Below, one piece after another: positions 8,780 to 18,021 of a DNA stretch of 64,000 nt (position 1 is its first letter; every line of letters begins with the position of its first letter). Source of the DNA: Actinotalea sp. JY-7876 (GTDB lineage: Bacteria; Actinomycetota; Actinomycetes; Actinomycetales; Cellulomonadaceae). Where the stretch lies: positions 744,001 through 808,000 of the forward strand of contig NZ_CP059493.1 of the NCBI RefSeq assembly GCF_014042015.1, in the 5' to 3' direction. The translations under genes and the position numbers were made by a program. The notes beneath the pieces are model-generated. The model made no database searches. It was not told where the DNA came from and saw nothing but the letters and a program-made list of their open reading frames with translations.

Positions 8780-9102
8780 CCGACCGCCGCGCGGCCGAGC
8801 GGGACGGGCCGGAGGGGCGCCGTGCCACGAAGGGTCCGGCTCGTGGCCAGACGGTGGAGCAGCACCGCGCGGTCCAGGTCCCGCTGCGAGGGCGGATCGG
8901 TCGGCCCCGGCAGCGGGCACGTGGTGATCACTCCTGGTCTCCCCACGGCGATCCGCCTCCGGTGGTGCGTGCGGACCGCCATCCGGCCGCGTCGATGCCC
9001 ATCTCACCCGCCCGGGCACGGGCTCAGGCGCGGTCGCGGCGGATCCGGGCCCCGGCCGGCGCCCGATGGAGCCCGGTCGGGAGCCCGTGGGGCACCACCG
9101 CG
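8780..9102. other. Intergenic stretch without a recognised gene
   Basis: This spacer separates two converging operons. Open frames cross it, but none has a ribosome binding site, a credible start or a recognisable product. I see nothing else in it. Confidence 0.5.
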
Positions 9103-9127
9103 CCGCACGGTGAGCCTCGCCGTGCGG
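9103..9127 (-). terminator. Stem-loop downstream of the LuxR-type regulator
   Basis: The arms CCGCACGG and CCGTGCGG flank a 9-base loop, thirteen bases beyond the stop codon of the minus-strand regulator gene. It is a reasonable intrinsic terminator for that gene and would also block read-through from the other side. Confidence 0.5.
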
Positions 9128-9139
9128 GGCGCGGGGCGC

Positions 9140-11764
9140 TCAGAGCATCGTGGCGATCTCGTCGCGCGACGCGACGCCGAGCTTGCGGAAGAGCCGGTAG
9201 AGGTGGTTGTCCACGGTGCGCTCGCTCAGCACCAGGCGCTGGCCGATCTCGCGGTTGGTCAGGCCGTCGGCGACGAGGCGCGCGATCTCGAGCTCGCGGG
9301 CCGTGAGCTCCCGCGTGCGGCTCAGGGTGGGCAGCAGGAGGTCGAGGCCGTCCCCCGCCTCCCCGACCAGCAGGCGCAGGCGGGCCGACTCGCGCGCCGC
9401 CGCCGCCGGGGCGCCGTCGGCGCGCAGGGCCCGCACGGCGACGGCGTGCGCGACGGTCCCGAGGAGCCCCAGGCCGGCCGACCGGAGGTCGTCGGCGGCG
9501 GTGAGGAGGAGCGTGGGGGACCCCGACGTCGCCGCGTGGACGTACCCGCCCAGCAGGGGCAGCAGGGTGCCCTCGGCGGTGACGGCACCGGCGCAGACCC
9601 GGGCCGCGCGCGTCGCGTCGACGCTCATGCCCACCAGGCACGCCGCCTCGAAGGTCGCGGCGAGGACGTACCCGCGCTCGACGAGGTCGTCGACCGCCTC
9701 CCACGCGGCCCCCGCCGCCTGGGCGAGGCCCGCGCCGGAGGCGAGCGCGACCCCCGCGCGCACCGGTCCGGACCGCGTCAACGGGTACGGCGCACCGAGC
9801 AGCCCGAAGGCCTCGACCTGGGACGCGATCGACCGGGCGGTCGCGACCTCGCCGTCGACCAGCGCGAGCATCGCGGCGAGGTTGAGCAGCCCCGCGCGCG
9901 CGGTCGGCCGCTGCGGTGTGGGTGCGTTGATCGCGAGCATGCTCGTCAGGTGCGTCCGCAGCGTCCCGAGACGGCCCTGGAGGAACAGGCCGAGGGCGAG
10001 GACGTGGCCCTGCGGCTCGATCTGCGCCTGGTCGAGGCTGCCCTGCGCCTGGTCCAGCAGCCGGCGCGCGAGGGTGATCGCCGCGTCCACGTCGCCCGAG
10101 CACAGCTCGGCGAGCGGGACCAGGGCCGCGTCGTCCCGGCGCGGTGACTCGGCGGGGAAGGCCACGGCGGCGGCCTCGCGCCGGGCGGTGACCACCTGGC
10201 CCCGCGCGAGGAGGAGCTCGGCGCGGATCGTCCGCGTCACGTCGTCGACCTGACCGAGCGGGTCCCCGCGCCGCGCCGCTCCGAGGTCCTCGGGCGCGGT
10301 GCTCACGAGCGGGGGGAGGCCGGGCGCGCGCGGCGGGACGCCGTCGAGGACGAGCCGGATGTGCTGCTCGGTGGCGTCGAAGAGCGCGGTGTCGACGGGC
10401 GCCGGGTCGAGCGCGGCGTCGGCACGTGCCTCCCCCAGGACGCGGAGGGCGGCGACCGGGTCGTGCCGGTTCAGGGCCTGGTAGCCGGCCTCCCACACGC
10501 GCACGAACGCGAGGTCGGCGCTCTCGGCGGCCATCCTCGACCGCGTGGCCGCCAGGACGGCCTCGATCGTCGCCTCGTGCCCGCCGGCCGCGAGCAGCGC
10601 ATCGAGGTACAGCACCGTCGTGCGTCCCGTCGGCTCCTGCTCCCAGGCGTCCCGGCACACGAGCACGGCGCTGCGCGCCTGCTCGCGCAGCACGCGCCCG
10701 AGCACCGCCGCGGACTCGGGGGAGGAGGCCCAGTGCCGCGGTGCCCCGGGCGGCGCCGTGGGCAGGTCCGGGACGAGCGTCGGGTCGTCCTCGCGGCCGA
10801 GCGCGGCCTGCACCAGGTCGACGGCCGCGCGTCCGCGCGCCCCGTGCCCGGTCTGGCGCAGGTGGTCGCTCAGCAGCGGCGGGAAGAGCGCCACGCGCAG
10901 GGCGCCGGGGGACTCGACGAAGCGGGCGATCCCGCGGTCGTCGAGGGCCACGACCGCCGACCACGGCAGCAGCCGGGTCACCGTGCGCACCTCCGTCGGG
11001 CCCATCAGGGCGAGCACCTGCATGGCCCGGTGCTCGTCCTCGCCGCACCCCTCCTGGAGGCGGCCGACGACCACGGCGAGGGCCGGGGTCCACAGGTCGC
11101 GCACGGCCTGCCACCACCCCCCGTCCCGGCGGACGAGGTGCCCGGCGCGCCGGGCCTCGCGCACGATCGCCCGGGCGATCCCCGGGAGCCCGCCCGACAG
11201 CGCGTAGACGCGGGCCGCGACGTCGGTGTCGACGTCGCCCGCGAGCTCCTCGACCATGATCCGGTGCACGACCTCGAAGGACAGCGCCGGCAGCCACAGC
11301 ACCGTGGCGGCCCGTCCGGCCAGGATGCGGTCCACCGACCTGGCACCCGGGTAGGGCGGCCGGATCGTCGCGACGACGACGGCGCCCTGCCGCGCGACGA
11401 CGGCGGCCAGGACCGCCGCGGACGCGTCGTCGAGGCGGTCGGCGTCGTCGAGCAGCAGCGCCGCGGGTGCCCGCGCCGCCGCGCGGAGCAGGCTCTCCAG
11501 GACGGCCGCGAGCGGGTTCGCGGCCGTCTGGGTGGGCGTGACGCCCGCCAGGAGGAGTCCCTCGAGGCGGCGCAGCTCGGACCCGCTGCCCGCGACGGGC
11601 AGCACCACCACGTTCCATCCCTCGGCCTCGAGGGAGTCCTTGAGCCCGGCCAGCAGCGCGGTACGCCCGGATCCGGGCAGTCCCACGACGGACACGGACG
11701 TGCCCGCCGAGACCGCCTGACGGACGGCGTCGACCTGGACCGCTCGTGCGTCCGAGGCACTCAC
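9140..11764 (-). CDS. Large ATPase transcriptional regulator with C-terminal LuxR HTH
   Basis: This protein of about 874 residues has an N-terminal P-loop ATPase domain (Walker A GLPGSGRTALL near residue 30; Walker B AALLLDDADRLDD), a long alpha-helical middle that is probably TPR-like, and a C-terminal LuxR DNA-binding domain (ELTARELEIARLVADGLTNR through RTVDNHLYRLFRKLGV). The build matches LAL/MalT-like signal-integrating regulators, for which ATP binding gates DNA binding. I chose the GTG giving MSASDARAV because longer versions run into the TetR gene; a GTG three codons upstream is also possible. No target is evident, though the steroid-type oxidoreductase locus lies beyond the TetR gene. 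Confidence 0.88.
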   Translation of the reverse strand: MSASDARAVQVDAVRQAVSAGTSVSVVGLPGSGRTALLAGLKDSLEAEGWNVVVLPVAGSGSELRRLEGLLLAGVTPTQTAANPLAAVLESLLRAAARAPAALLLDDADRLDDASAAVLAAVVARQGAVVVATIRPPYPGARSVDRILAGRAATVLWLPALSFEVVHRIMVEELAGDVDTDVAARVYALSGGLPGIARAIVREARRAGHLVRRDGGWWQAVRDLWTPALAVVVGRLQEGCGEDEHRAMQVLALMGPTEVRTVTRLLPWSAVVALDDRGIARFVESPGALRVALFPPLLSDHLRQTGHGARGRAAVDLVQAALGREDDPTLVPDLPTAPPGAPRHWASSPESAAVLGRVLREQARSAVLVCRDAWEQEPTGRTTVLYLDALLAAGGHEATIEAVLAATRSRMAAESADLAFVRVWEAGYQALNRHDPVAALRVLGEARADAALDPAPVDTALFDATEQHIRLVLDGVPPRAPGLPPLVSTAPEDLGAARRGDPLGQVDDVTRTIRAELLLARGQVVTARREAAAVAFPAESPRRDDAALVPLAELCSGDVDAAITLARRLLDQAQGSLDQAQIEPQGHVLALGLFLQGRLGTLRTHLTSMLAINAPTPQRPTARAGLLNLAAMLALVDGEVATARSIASQVEAFGLLGAPYPLTRSGPVRAGVALASGAGLAQAAGAAWEAVDDLVERGYVLAATFEAACLVGMSVDATRAARVCAGAVTAEGTLLPLLGGYVHAATSGSPTLLLTAADDLRSAGLGLLGTVAHAVAVRALRADGAPAAAARESARLRLLVGEAGDGLDLLLPTLSRTRELTARELEIARLVADGLTNREIGQRLVLSERTVDNHLYRLFRKLGVASRDEIATML

Positions 11765-11816
11765 GAAAACCACACTAACCAGCCCGAACCGGGTCCGCCG
11801 GTCGGCGCCGGGGTCG

Positions 11817-12401
11817 TCAGCGGGGCGCGGTGACGGCCCCCGGGTCGCGACGCAGCAGCGCCGTCGCGCGGTCGACCGCGGCGTGGACGGCGGCGTCATC
11901 GTGCTCGACCGACGTCACCACCACTCCGAAGATCATCCGGTGCATGAGCACGACGTCGTCGGCGCTCACGGCCGGGTCGACGAGCCCGGCCTCCTGCGCG
12001 CGGGTCAGCGCACCGGCCACCAGGTCCCGCAGCCGGTCGTCGTCGTGCCGGCCGACGAGCGACCGGCGCGCGTCCACGGCCATCTCGACGAACGCCGACT
12101 CGGTGATCGTGATGTCCACGAGGCGCGACCACAGGTCGACGAACGCCCGCGGGTCCGGGCGGGTGGCGATCGCCTCGAGCTCGGCGAAGTTCTCCTCGAA
12201 CACCGCCAGGGCGAGGTCGAGCCGCGTGGGGAAGTGGCGGTACAGGACCCCCTGGCCGACGCCGGCCTCGCGCGCGATGGCGCTCAGCGGCGCGCGGTAG
12301 CCGCGCTCGGCGAAGACGCGGCGGGCGGCGTCGAGCAGGGCCCGCCGGTTCCCGGCCGCGGCCGCGGGGCCGCGGTTGCCTCGGGACCTAGGGCTCGACA
12401 T
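11817..12401 (-). CDS. TetR family transcriptional repressor
   Basis: This 194-residue regulator has the TetR N-terminal HTH (RRALLDAARRVFAERGYRA, then IAREAGVGQGVLYRHFPTR) and a divergent all-helical ligand domain. The start is the ATG giving MSSPRSRGN, which sits six bases after a TACGCT -10 hexamer on the same strand, implying a leaderless transcript. It faces a flavoprotein gene across an 80-base gap that contains two like-spaced palindromes, one adjoining its own -10. Autorepression and control of the flavoprotein/OYE genes are therefore likely. The ligand is unknown, but the regulated enzymes suggest a ketosteroid or other enone. Confidence 0.9.
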   Translation of the reverse strand: MSSPRSRGNRGPAAAAGNRRALLDAARRVFAERGYRAPLSAIAREAGVGQGVLYRHFPTRLDLALAVFEENFAELEAIATRPDPRAFVDLWSRLVDITITESAFVEMAVDARRSLVGRHDDDRLRDLVAGALTRAQEAGLVDPAVSADDVVLMHRMIFGVVVTSVEHDDAAVHAAVDRATALLRRDPGAVTAPR

Positions 12402-12407
12402 GATGCC

Positions 12408-12413
12408 AGCGTA
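12408..12413 (-). promoter_or_regulatory. -10 hexamer of the tetR-type gene, leaderless arrangement
   Basis: Read on the minus strand, TACGCT is followed by six bases and then the ATG, so transcription should begin at or next to the start codon. No good -35 is visible; the expected place is occupied by the first operator palindrome. Confidence 0.55.
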
Positions 12414-12414
12414 G

Positions 12415-12436
12415 ATCCGGACAATGGTGTCCGGAT
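12415..12436. promoter_or_regulatory. Probable TetR operator 1
   Basis: The arms ATCCGGACA and TGTCCGGAT form a perfect 9-bp inverted repeat with a 4-base spacer. It directly abuts the -10 of the tetR-type gene and lies between the divergent starts. The core CCGGACA-N4-TGTCCGG recurs in a second site 29 bp away. Confidence 0.75.
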
Positions 12437-12445
12437 TCAACTCGC

Positions 12446-12463
12446 CCGGACGAAGCCGTCCGG
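12446..12463. promoter_or_regulatory. Probable TetR operator 2
   Basis: The arms CCGGACG and CGTCCGG are separated by four bases, the same geometry and nearly the same half-site as operator 1. It lies just upstream of the ribosome binding site AAGGAGG of the flavoprotein gene, so a bound repressor would block initiation or early elongation there. Confidence 0.7.
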
Positions 12464-12481
12464 CACAGCCAAGGAGGCACG

Positions 12482-14140
12482 ATGCCCACCCCCACACCCA
12501 CCACGAGCACGTACGACGAGACCTACGACGTGGTCGTCGTGGGCAGCGGGTCCGCGGGCTTCGCGACCGCGATGGGAGCCGCCGACGAGGGGCTCAAGGT
12601 CCTCATCCTCGAGTCCACCGACAAGTGGGGCGGCAGCTCCGCGATGTCGGGCGGCGGCATGTGGCTGCCCGACAACCCGCTGATGCGCCGCGAGGGCGCC
12701 GGCGACTCGCGCGACGAGGCGCTGACCTACCTCGAGGAGACGGTCGGGGACGCCGGCCCCGCGACGTCGCGCGAGCGCAAGGAGGCGTTCGTCGACGGCG
12801 TCGACGACTTCGTCGCCACGGCCGAGAAGCTCGGCATGGAGTTCATGCGCGCCCCGGACTACCCCGACTACTACCCCGAGCGGCCGGGCGGGAAGATCGG
12901 CCGCGCCATCGAGTGCAAGGCCGCGGACCGCAAGGTCATCGGCGACTGGTGGAGCAGCTGCCGCGCGATCATGCCGCTCCCCCTCGCGACGGCGGACATG
13001 TGGGAGCTCGAGCGCTCCTGGGTCACCGCGAGCGGCTTCCTGCGCGGGGCGCGCTTCGTCGGGCGGACCCTCGGCGGGCTCGTGCGCGGCAAGGCGCTGG
13101 TCGGCATCGGCGGCGCGCTCGCGGTCTCGTTCCTGGACGCCGTCGTGCAGAAGCAGGGCGTCAGCCTGTGGCTGAACAGCCCGCTGGAGGAGCTGCTGCT
13201 CGAGGACGGCGAGGTCGTCGGCGTGCGGACCACGCGCGCCGGGCGCCCCGTGACCGTCCGCGCCCGCCGCGGCGTCATGCTCTCGTCGGGCGGCTTCGAC
13301 CACAACGTCGACTGGCGCCAGAAGTACCACGGCATCGAGGGCAGCCCGTCGGGCAACCCCGGCAACCTCGGCGTGCCGATCGCGCTCGCGCAGGAGGCCG
13401 GCGCGGCGCTCTCGCTCATGGACGACGCCTGGTGGGGCGCCTCGACGGCCGCGCCGCAGGGCCACGGCCCGAGCTTCCTCGTCGGCGAGCGGTCGCTGCC
13501 GTACTGCCTCATCGTCGACCGCCACGGGGCACGGTTCGCGAACGAGTCGGAGTCCTACGTCGACCTCGGGCACCACATGCTCGAGCACGACAAGGACGGG
13601 GCGTTCTGGATGGTCAGCGACGTGCGCCACGCGCGCCGCTACCTGCGCAGCTACGCCATGGACCCGCGGCTGACCAAGGCGATGACCGAGGAAGGGCTCA
13701 TGGCCAAGGCCGGCACGCTCGCCGAGCTCGCCACGAAGATCGGCGTCGACGCGCGCACCTTCCGCGCCACGGTGGAGCGGTTCAACGGGTTCGCGCGCGC
13801 CGGGGTCGACGGCGACTTCGGCCGCGGCAACTCCGCGTACGACCGCTACTACGGCGACCCCACGGTGCACCCGAACCCGAACCTCGGCGCGATCGAGAAG
13901 GGCCCGTTCCTGGCGGTCCGCCTCGTCGTCGGGGACCTCGGCACCAAGGGCGGCGTCCTGACCGACGTCGACGGCCGCGCGCTGCGCGAGGACGGCTCGG
14001 TCATCGACGGCCTCTACGCCGCGGGCAACTGCTCCGCGTCGGTCATGGGCCGGACCTACCCGGGCCCCGGCTCGACCATCGGCCCCGCCGTGGTCTTCGG
14101 CATGCGTGCCGGGCGCCACATGGCGCGCGCGCGGGTCTGA
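12482..14140 (+). CDS. FAD-dependent oxidoreductase, 3-ketosteroid-delta1-dehydrogenase-like
   Basis: This 552-residue flavoprotein belongs to the fumarate reductase/KstD group. The dinucleotide-binding motif VVVVGSGSAG lies at residues 17-26, followed by the acidic residue in LILES and the loop WGGSSAMSGGGMWLPDN. The C-terminal FAD signature YAAGNCSASVMGRTYPGPGS is close to that of 3-ketosteroid-delta1-dehydrogenases, which introduce a C1-C2 double bond into ring A. The true substrate may be another cyclic ketone. AAGGAGG precedes the ATG. Divergent from the TetR gene with two operators between, it is probably an inducible catabolic gene, and an ene-reductase gene follows it. Confidence 0.85.
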   Translation: MPTPTPTTSTYDETYDVVVVGSGSAGFATAMGAADEGLKVLILESTDKWGGSSAMSGGGMWLPDNPLMRREGAGDSRDEALTYLEETVGDAGPATSRERKEAFVDGVDDFVATAEKLGMEFMRAPDYPDYYPERPGGKIGRAIECKAADRKVIGDWWSSCRAIMPLPLATADMWELERSWVTASGFLRGARFVGRTLGGLVRGKALVGIGGALAVSFLDAVVQKQGVSLWLNSPLEELLLEDGEVVGVRTTRAGRPVTVRARRGVMLSSGGFDHNVDWRQKYHGIEGSPSGNPGNLGVPIALAQEAGAALSLMDDAWWGASTAAPQGHGPSFLVGERSLPYCLIVDRHGARFANESESYVDLGHHMLEHDKDGAFWMVSDVRHARRYLRSYAMDPRLTKAMTEEGLMAKAGTLAELATKIGVDARTFRATVERFNGFARAGVDGDFGRGNSAYDRYYGDPTVHPNPNLGAIEKGPFLAVRLVVGDLGTKGGVLTDVDGRALREDGSVIDGLYAAGNCSASVMGRTYPGPGSTIGPAVVFGMRAGRHMARARV

Positions 14141-14150
14141 CGGCGCTCGT

Positions 14151-14193
14151 CGGGGACGCCTTCGCGTCGATACGCGACGCGAAGGCGTCCCCG
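14151..14193 (+). terminator. Long perfect hairpin after the flavoprotein gene
   Basis: Ten bases after the stop codon, a 19-bp perfect stem (core arm GGGGACGCCTTCGCGTC) surrounds a 5-base loop. This is one of the strongest hairpins in the window and suggests that the following ene-reductase gene has its own promoter or depends on partial read-through. Confidence 0.85.
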
Positions 14194-14331
14194 TCACCGT
14201 GCGGGGCGGGACCGGCCCCAAGGTCCCACCGTCCGGCTCCGGGGGCCGACCTACCGTGGAGACGGCGAGGACGCTCGGCGTGCCGCCGGCACGACCGCCC
14301 ACCGCGGCACGCCTTCCGTGAGAGGAGAGCC

Positions 14332-15468
14332 GTGACCGTGGTCCCCGAACCGCTGATGATGCCCTGCACGCTGCCCTCCGGCGTCGTGCTGTCCGACTGC
14401 CTGGTGATGGCACCGATGGTCGTCCAGGGTTCCGACCCCGCGACCGGCCACGTGACGGCCCAGGACATCGCCTACTTCGCCCGCCGCAGCCGTGTCGCCG
14501 GGATGATCATCACGGGCGCCGCGTACGTCACCCGCGAGGGTCGCGGCTTCGAGCACCAGCTCTCCATCGCCGACGACGTCGACGTGGAGGGCCTGGCGGC
14601 GCTGGCCCGCGCCATCAAGGGCGACGGCGCCCGCGCGATCGTCCAGCTGTACCACGGCGGTCGCGAGGCCCACCCCGCCGCCGCGGAGACCGGCCGCGCG
14701 ATGGCGCCGAGCACGCAGGCGTTCGACTGGCTGCCCTACGTGCCGCAGGAGATGACGGAGGAGGAGGTCCGCGACACGATCGCGGCGTTCGGCGAGGCGA
14801 CCCGTCGGGCGATCGAGGCAGGCTTCGACGGCGTGGAGGTCCACGGCGCCAACCACTACCTGCTGCAGCAGTTCTTCTCGGCCTACTCCAACCACCGCAC
14901 CGACGCGTGGGGCGGCGACCTCGAGCGGCGCATGGCGTTCCCGCTCGCCGTGCTGGACGAGGTGCTGGCCGTGGCCCGCAGGGCCCACCGGCCGTTCGCG
15001 GTCGGCTACCGCCTGTGCCCGGACGAGGTCCACGGCGAGACGGTGGGCTACACGCTCGCGGAGAGCTCGGTGCTCGTGGACCGGATCGCCGACGCCGGGG
15101 TCGATTACGTGCACGTCTCGCAGTTCACCGGCTACGACACCGCGCCCGCGGGAGCGGACCGGTCCTACGCCCAGACCCTGCGCGACGTCGTCGCCGGACG
15201 CTGCCCGCTCGTCGTGGTCTCCGACGTCCTCACGGCGCGCGACGCCGAGCGCGCGCTCGCGCACGGCGACCTGGTCGCCATCGGCAGGGCGGCGCTGACG
15301 GAGCCGGAGTTCGCCGCGAAGATCGGGGCGGGCCACGCCGACCAGATCGCGACGACGGTCAAGGGCCGGCTCGACGACCTGGCCCTGCCGCCCGGCCTCG
15401 TCGAGTGGTACACCACGACGGGCCGCGGCCTGCTCCCTCCCCTCGAGGGCATCGACGAGCACAGGTGA
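14332..15468 (+). CDS. Old Yellow Enzyme family NADH:flavin oxidoreductase
   Basis: This 378-residue FMN-binding TIM-barrel protein reduces activated C=C bonds in many relatives, and some relatives are 2,4-dienoyl-CoA reductases. Typical segments are MAPMVVQGSDP (strand 1), IVQLYHGGREAHP, FDGVEVHGANHYLLQQFFS with the catalytic His-X-X-Asn, NHRTDAWGGDLERRM, and LVAIGRAALTEPEFA at the phosphate-binding end. GTG is preceded by AGAGGAGAG. No iron-sulfur domain follows, so it is the short single-domain form. Its position after a KstD-like gene suggests both act on the same class of unsaturated ketones. Confidence 0.92.
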   Translation: MTVVPEPLMMPCTLPSGVVLSDCLVMAPMVVQGSDPATGHVTAQDIAYFARRSRVAGMIITGAAYVTREGRGFEHQLSIADDVDVEGLAALARAIKGDGARAIVQLYHGGREAHPAAAETGRAMAPSTQAFDWLPYVPQEMTEEEVRDTIAAFGEATRRAIEAGFDGVEVHGANHYLLQQFFSAYSNHRTDAWGGDLERRMAFPLAVLDEVLAVARRAHRPFAVGYRLCPDEVHGETVGYTLAESSVLVDRIADAGVDYVHVSQFTGYDTAPAGADRSYAQTLRDVVAGRCPLVVVSDVLTARDAERALAHGDLVAIGRAALTEPEFAAKIGAGHADQIATTVKGRLDDLALPPGLVEWYTTTGRGLLPPLEGIDEHR

Positions 15469-15491
15469 CGGCGGTGTGAAAGCCTCTGCGC

Positions 15492-16751
15492 GTGCCGCAG
15501 CGACCCAAGGTGGACATCACCGAGCTCCTGACCGCCGCCGAGGACGCGCCCCCCGCGGGCGCGCTCGCCGCCGCCGCCGAGATGCTCACGCGATCGTTGG
15601 GCGCCGAGCACGTGGCGTTCCTCATCGCCGACGCCGCCGGCAACGCGCTGGTCGACGCGACGGGCGGCGGCGCCCGGTCCGACCTGTCCACCACGATCGA
15701 GGGCCGGGCCTGGCGCGAGCAGCGCCTGCTCACCGACCAGGAGGCCGGGCGGGCGTACGTCCCCGTCACCGTGCGCGGTGACGCCCTCGGCGTGCTGGTC
15801 GTCGAGCTGCCGGACGTCGAGGGCTGGCGGCCGGTGGAGGACGCCGAGGACGACGGCGCCGCGCTCGCCGCCTCGGCCGCGGAGCAGCTGAGTGCGGTCG
15901 CGCACGCGCTCGGCTACGTCGTCGTCGCCAACCAGCGCCACACCGACGCCTTCGAGACGGCCATGCGGTCGACGCCGTTCACGCTCCCGCGGGAGATCCA
16001 GCGCCGCCTGCTGCCGGCCGCGTTCACCTGCGAGGGGGGCTCCTTCACGCTCGCCGGCTGGCTCGAGCCCTCCGCCAGCGCGGGCGGCGACACGTTCGAC
16101 TACGTCGTCTCCGACGAGCGCCTCACCGTGACGCTCACGGACGCCGTCGGGCACGACCAGGACGCGGCCATGCTCGCCACCCTGGCGGTCAACGCCCTGC
16201 GGCACGCGCGCCGCGGCGGCGGGAGCCTCGCCGACCAGGCCCGGGCAGCGCACGAGGCGATCGCCGGCCACGGGTCGGGCGGGGAGTTCGTGACCGGGGT
16301 CCTCATGGAGATCGACCTGGTGGAGGGCTCCCACGAGCCTGGTGCCGAGGGCCTGACGGACGGGGCCACGCGGGCGCGAGTCATCAATGCGGGGCACCCC
16401 GGCGCGCTGATGCTGCGCGACGGCGTGACGAGCGTCGTCGGCCACGCCAACAACGGGGTGCTCGGCCTGGGCTCCGACGCGTACGAGGAGCAGGAGCTCG
16501 AGCTCCTGCCCGGTGACCGGCTCCTGCTCATGACGGACGGGATGCTCGAGCGGACGGCCGCGGAGTTCGACCTCGGCGGGTTCCTGCGTGACACGGCGCA
16601 CGAGCACCCCCGGAACGTGGCCCAGCAGCTCTCGAAGGCGTTCCTCGAGGTGGTGGGCAGCGACATCAAGGACGACGCCGCCCTGCTCCTGCTCGAGTGG
16701 CACGGCGGCACGACCACCCGGCGCACCCGCGGGGGCTCGGACCGGGCGTGA
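15492..16751 (+). CDS. SpoIIE-type PP2C serine phosphatase with N-terminal GAF-like domain
   Basis: This 419-residue protein has an N-terminal GAF-like sensor region (about residues 15-160) and a C-terminal SpoIIE/RsbU PP2C domain. Metal-site motifs are [39 protein letters not shown] and [11 protein letters not shown]. Such phosphatases usually dephosphorylate an anti-sigma-factor antagonist in a partner-switching cascade, but no sigma, antisigma or antagonist gene is nearby. The GTG start lies 23 bases after the ene-reductase stop, and AAGCCT occurs six bases before it, so a leaderless start is possible. Confidence 0.88.
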   Translation: MPQRPKVDITELLTAAEDAPPAGALAAAAEMLTRSLGAEHVAFLIADAAGNALVDATGGGARSDLSTTIEGRAWREQRLLTDQEAGRAYVPVTVRGDALGVLVVELPDVEGWRPVEDAEDDGAALAASAAEQLSAVAHALGYVVVANQRHTDAFETAMRSTPFTLPREIQRRLLPAAFTCEGGSFTLAGWLEPSASAGGDTFDYVVSDERLTVTLTDAVGHDQDAAMLATLAVNALRHARRGGGSLADQARAAHEAIAGHGSGGEFVTGVLMEIDLVEGSHEPGAEGLTDGATRARVINAGHPGALMLRDGVTSVVGHANNGVLGLGSDAYEEQELELLPGDRLLLMTDGMLERTAAEFDLGGFLRDTAHEHPRNVAQQLSKAFLEVVGSDIKDDAALLLLEWHGGTTTRRTRGGSDRA

Positions 16752-17175
16752 CAGCCGGCCGCACCACGTCCCCGCACCTCGTCCCCGCCCCCGTCGCCCG
16801 TACCTCTGCGCCCCATCAGCTGCCGGGCGCCATCAGCTGCCGGGCGCGGCGGGTTGTGCCCGCTCTGCGGTCGCAACCCTCCGCGGCGTCTGGCGCCGGC
16901 CTCTCGTGCAGCCGGCGGCCTCAGCGCACCGCCTCGTGACCGGTCTCGTGAGCGCCTCGAGGCCCCCATCGGTGAGCGGCGCTGACGCGCCGGGTCCGTG
17001 CCGCGGCCGCAGGCACCGGCTCGGCGTTCGGCCGTGGGGTGGATAGGGTCGGACGACCCGTGCTCCAGCCCCGGTGGCCGGCCGTGCCGTGCGGCGCGGT
17101 GATGCGCCCGTCCGGCGCCGGCCGCCCGGCGTGGGCCGGGCCGACACTGACCCCGGACGTGAAGGCGGCACCCTG
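16752..17175 (+). other. Intergenic region upstream of the glucosamine-6-phosphate deaminase gene
   Basis: No credible gene lies here. A 17-bp tandem duplication sits in its first half. A TAGGGT hexamer at about 17044 overlaps a small dyad (GGGTC-N4-GACCC, 17047-17060) and could be the promoter and operator region of the following gene, although no matching -35 is seen. Confidence 0.4.
16814..16847. repeat. Tandem 17-bp direct repeat
   Basis: CATCAGCTGCCGGGCGC occurs twice head to tail without a change. It is non-coding as far as can be seen and probably a recent slippage duplication. Confidence 0.8.
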
Positions 17176-17961
17176 ATGGAAGTCGTGATCGACAGCTCCC
17201 CGGAGCGACTCGCGGAGATCGCCGCGGACGCGGTCGAGCGCCTCCTGCAGCGCAAGCCCGACGCCGTCCTCGGCCTCGCGACGGGCTCCTCGCCGCTCCT
17301 CGTGTACCGCGAGCTCGCGGCGCGCCACGCGGCGGGCACGTTGTCCTTCGCGCGGGCGCGGGCGTTCCTGCTCGACGAGTACGTGGGCCTGCCGGCCGAC
17401 CACCCCGAGCGGTACCGCCGGGTCATCGAGCGGGAGCTGGAGCAGCTCGTCGACTTTGCGCCGGACGCGGTCCAGGCGCCCGACGGCAACGCCGAGGACC
17501 TCGTCGCCGCGTGCGCGTCGTACGAGGCCGCGATGGCCGACGCCGGGGGTGTCGACCTGCAGCTGCTCGGCGTCGGGACCGACGGTCACGTCGCCTTCAA
17601 CGAGCCCGGGTCCTCGCTCGGGTCCCGCACCCGCGTCAAGACGCTCACGCCGCAGACCCGCCGCGACAACGCGCGGTTCTTCGACGGGGACGTCGAGGCC
17701 GTGCCGCGGCACGTCCTGACGCAGGGGCTGGCCACCATCCTCGGCGCCCGCCACCTCGTCCTGCTCGCGACCGGCCGGGGCAAGGCCGAGGCGGTGCACC
17801 ACCTCGTCGAGGGCTCCGTCAGCGCCCTGTGGCCCGCCACGGTGCTCCAGCACCACCCCCACGTGACGGTGCTCCTCGACGAGGCGGCCGCGAGCCGCCT
17901 CCAGCTGGCCGACTACTACCGCCAGACGTGGGCGAGCAAGCCGGACTGGCAGCACATCTGA
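17176..17961 (+). CDS. nagB: Glucosamine-6-phosphate deaminase
   Basis: The enzyme converts glucosamine 6-phosphate to fructose 6-phosphate and ammonia, feeding amino sugars into glycolysis. At 261 residues it has the usual NagB length. Family motifs are GLATGSSPLLVYREL (phosphate loop), FLLDEYVGLPADHPERYR with the catalytic acid, LLGVGTDGHVAFNEPGSS with the active-site Asp-His pair, and LVLLATGRGKAEAV. The ATG at MEVVIDSSPE has a weak GAAGGCGG ribosome binding site. It stands alone, without nagA, but the GH20 enzyme upstream in the window would supply amino sugars. Confidence 0.95.
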   Translation: MEVVIDSSPERLAEIAADAVERLLQRKPDAVLGLATGSSPLLVYRELAARHAAGTLSFARARAFLLDEYVGLPADHPERYRRVIERELEQLVDFAPDAVQAPDGNAEDLVAACASYEAAMADAGGVDLQLLGVGTDGHVAFNEPGSSLGSRTRVKTLTPQTRRDNARFFDGDVEAVPRHVLTQGLATILGARHLVLLATGRGKAEAVHHLVEGSVSALWPATVLQHHPHVTVLLDEAAASRLQLADYYRQTWASKPDWQHI

Positions 17962-17983
17962 CCGTGCGACCCGAGGCCCGCAC

Positions 17984-18015
17984 CTATTGACAGTCGATAG
18001 GTGTCGAACGAGACT
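17984..18015 (+). promoter_or_regulatory. Promoter with overlapping palindrome for the DUF2975/HTH pair
   Basis: TTGACA (17987-17992) and GAGACT (18010-18015) are spaced by exactly 17 bases, and the ATG follows six bases later, so the message should be leaderless. The -35 is embedded in CTATTGAC-A-GTCGATAG, a palindrome with one mismatched pair, and a second imperfect dyad (GTGTCGA/TCGATAC) covers the -10. These are good candidate sites for autoregulation by the small HTH protein of the same operon. Confidence 0.7.
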
Positions 18016-18021
18016 CGATAC

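Noticed and set aside
11765-11899. N-terminal extension of the LuxR-type regulator
   Set aside because: The frame stays open for 45 further codons but would overlap the end of the TetR gene and has a composition unlike the family's N-terminus; GTG starts just before the ATPase domain are more plausible.
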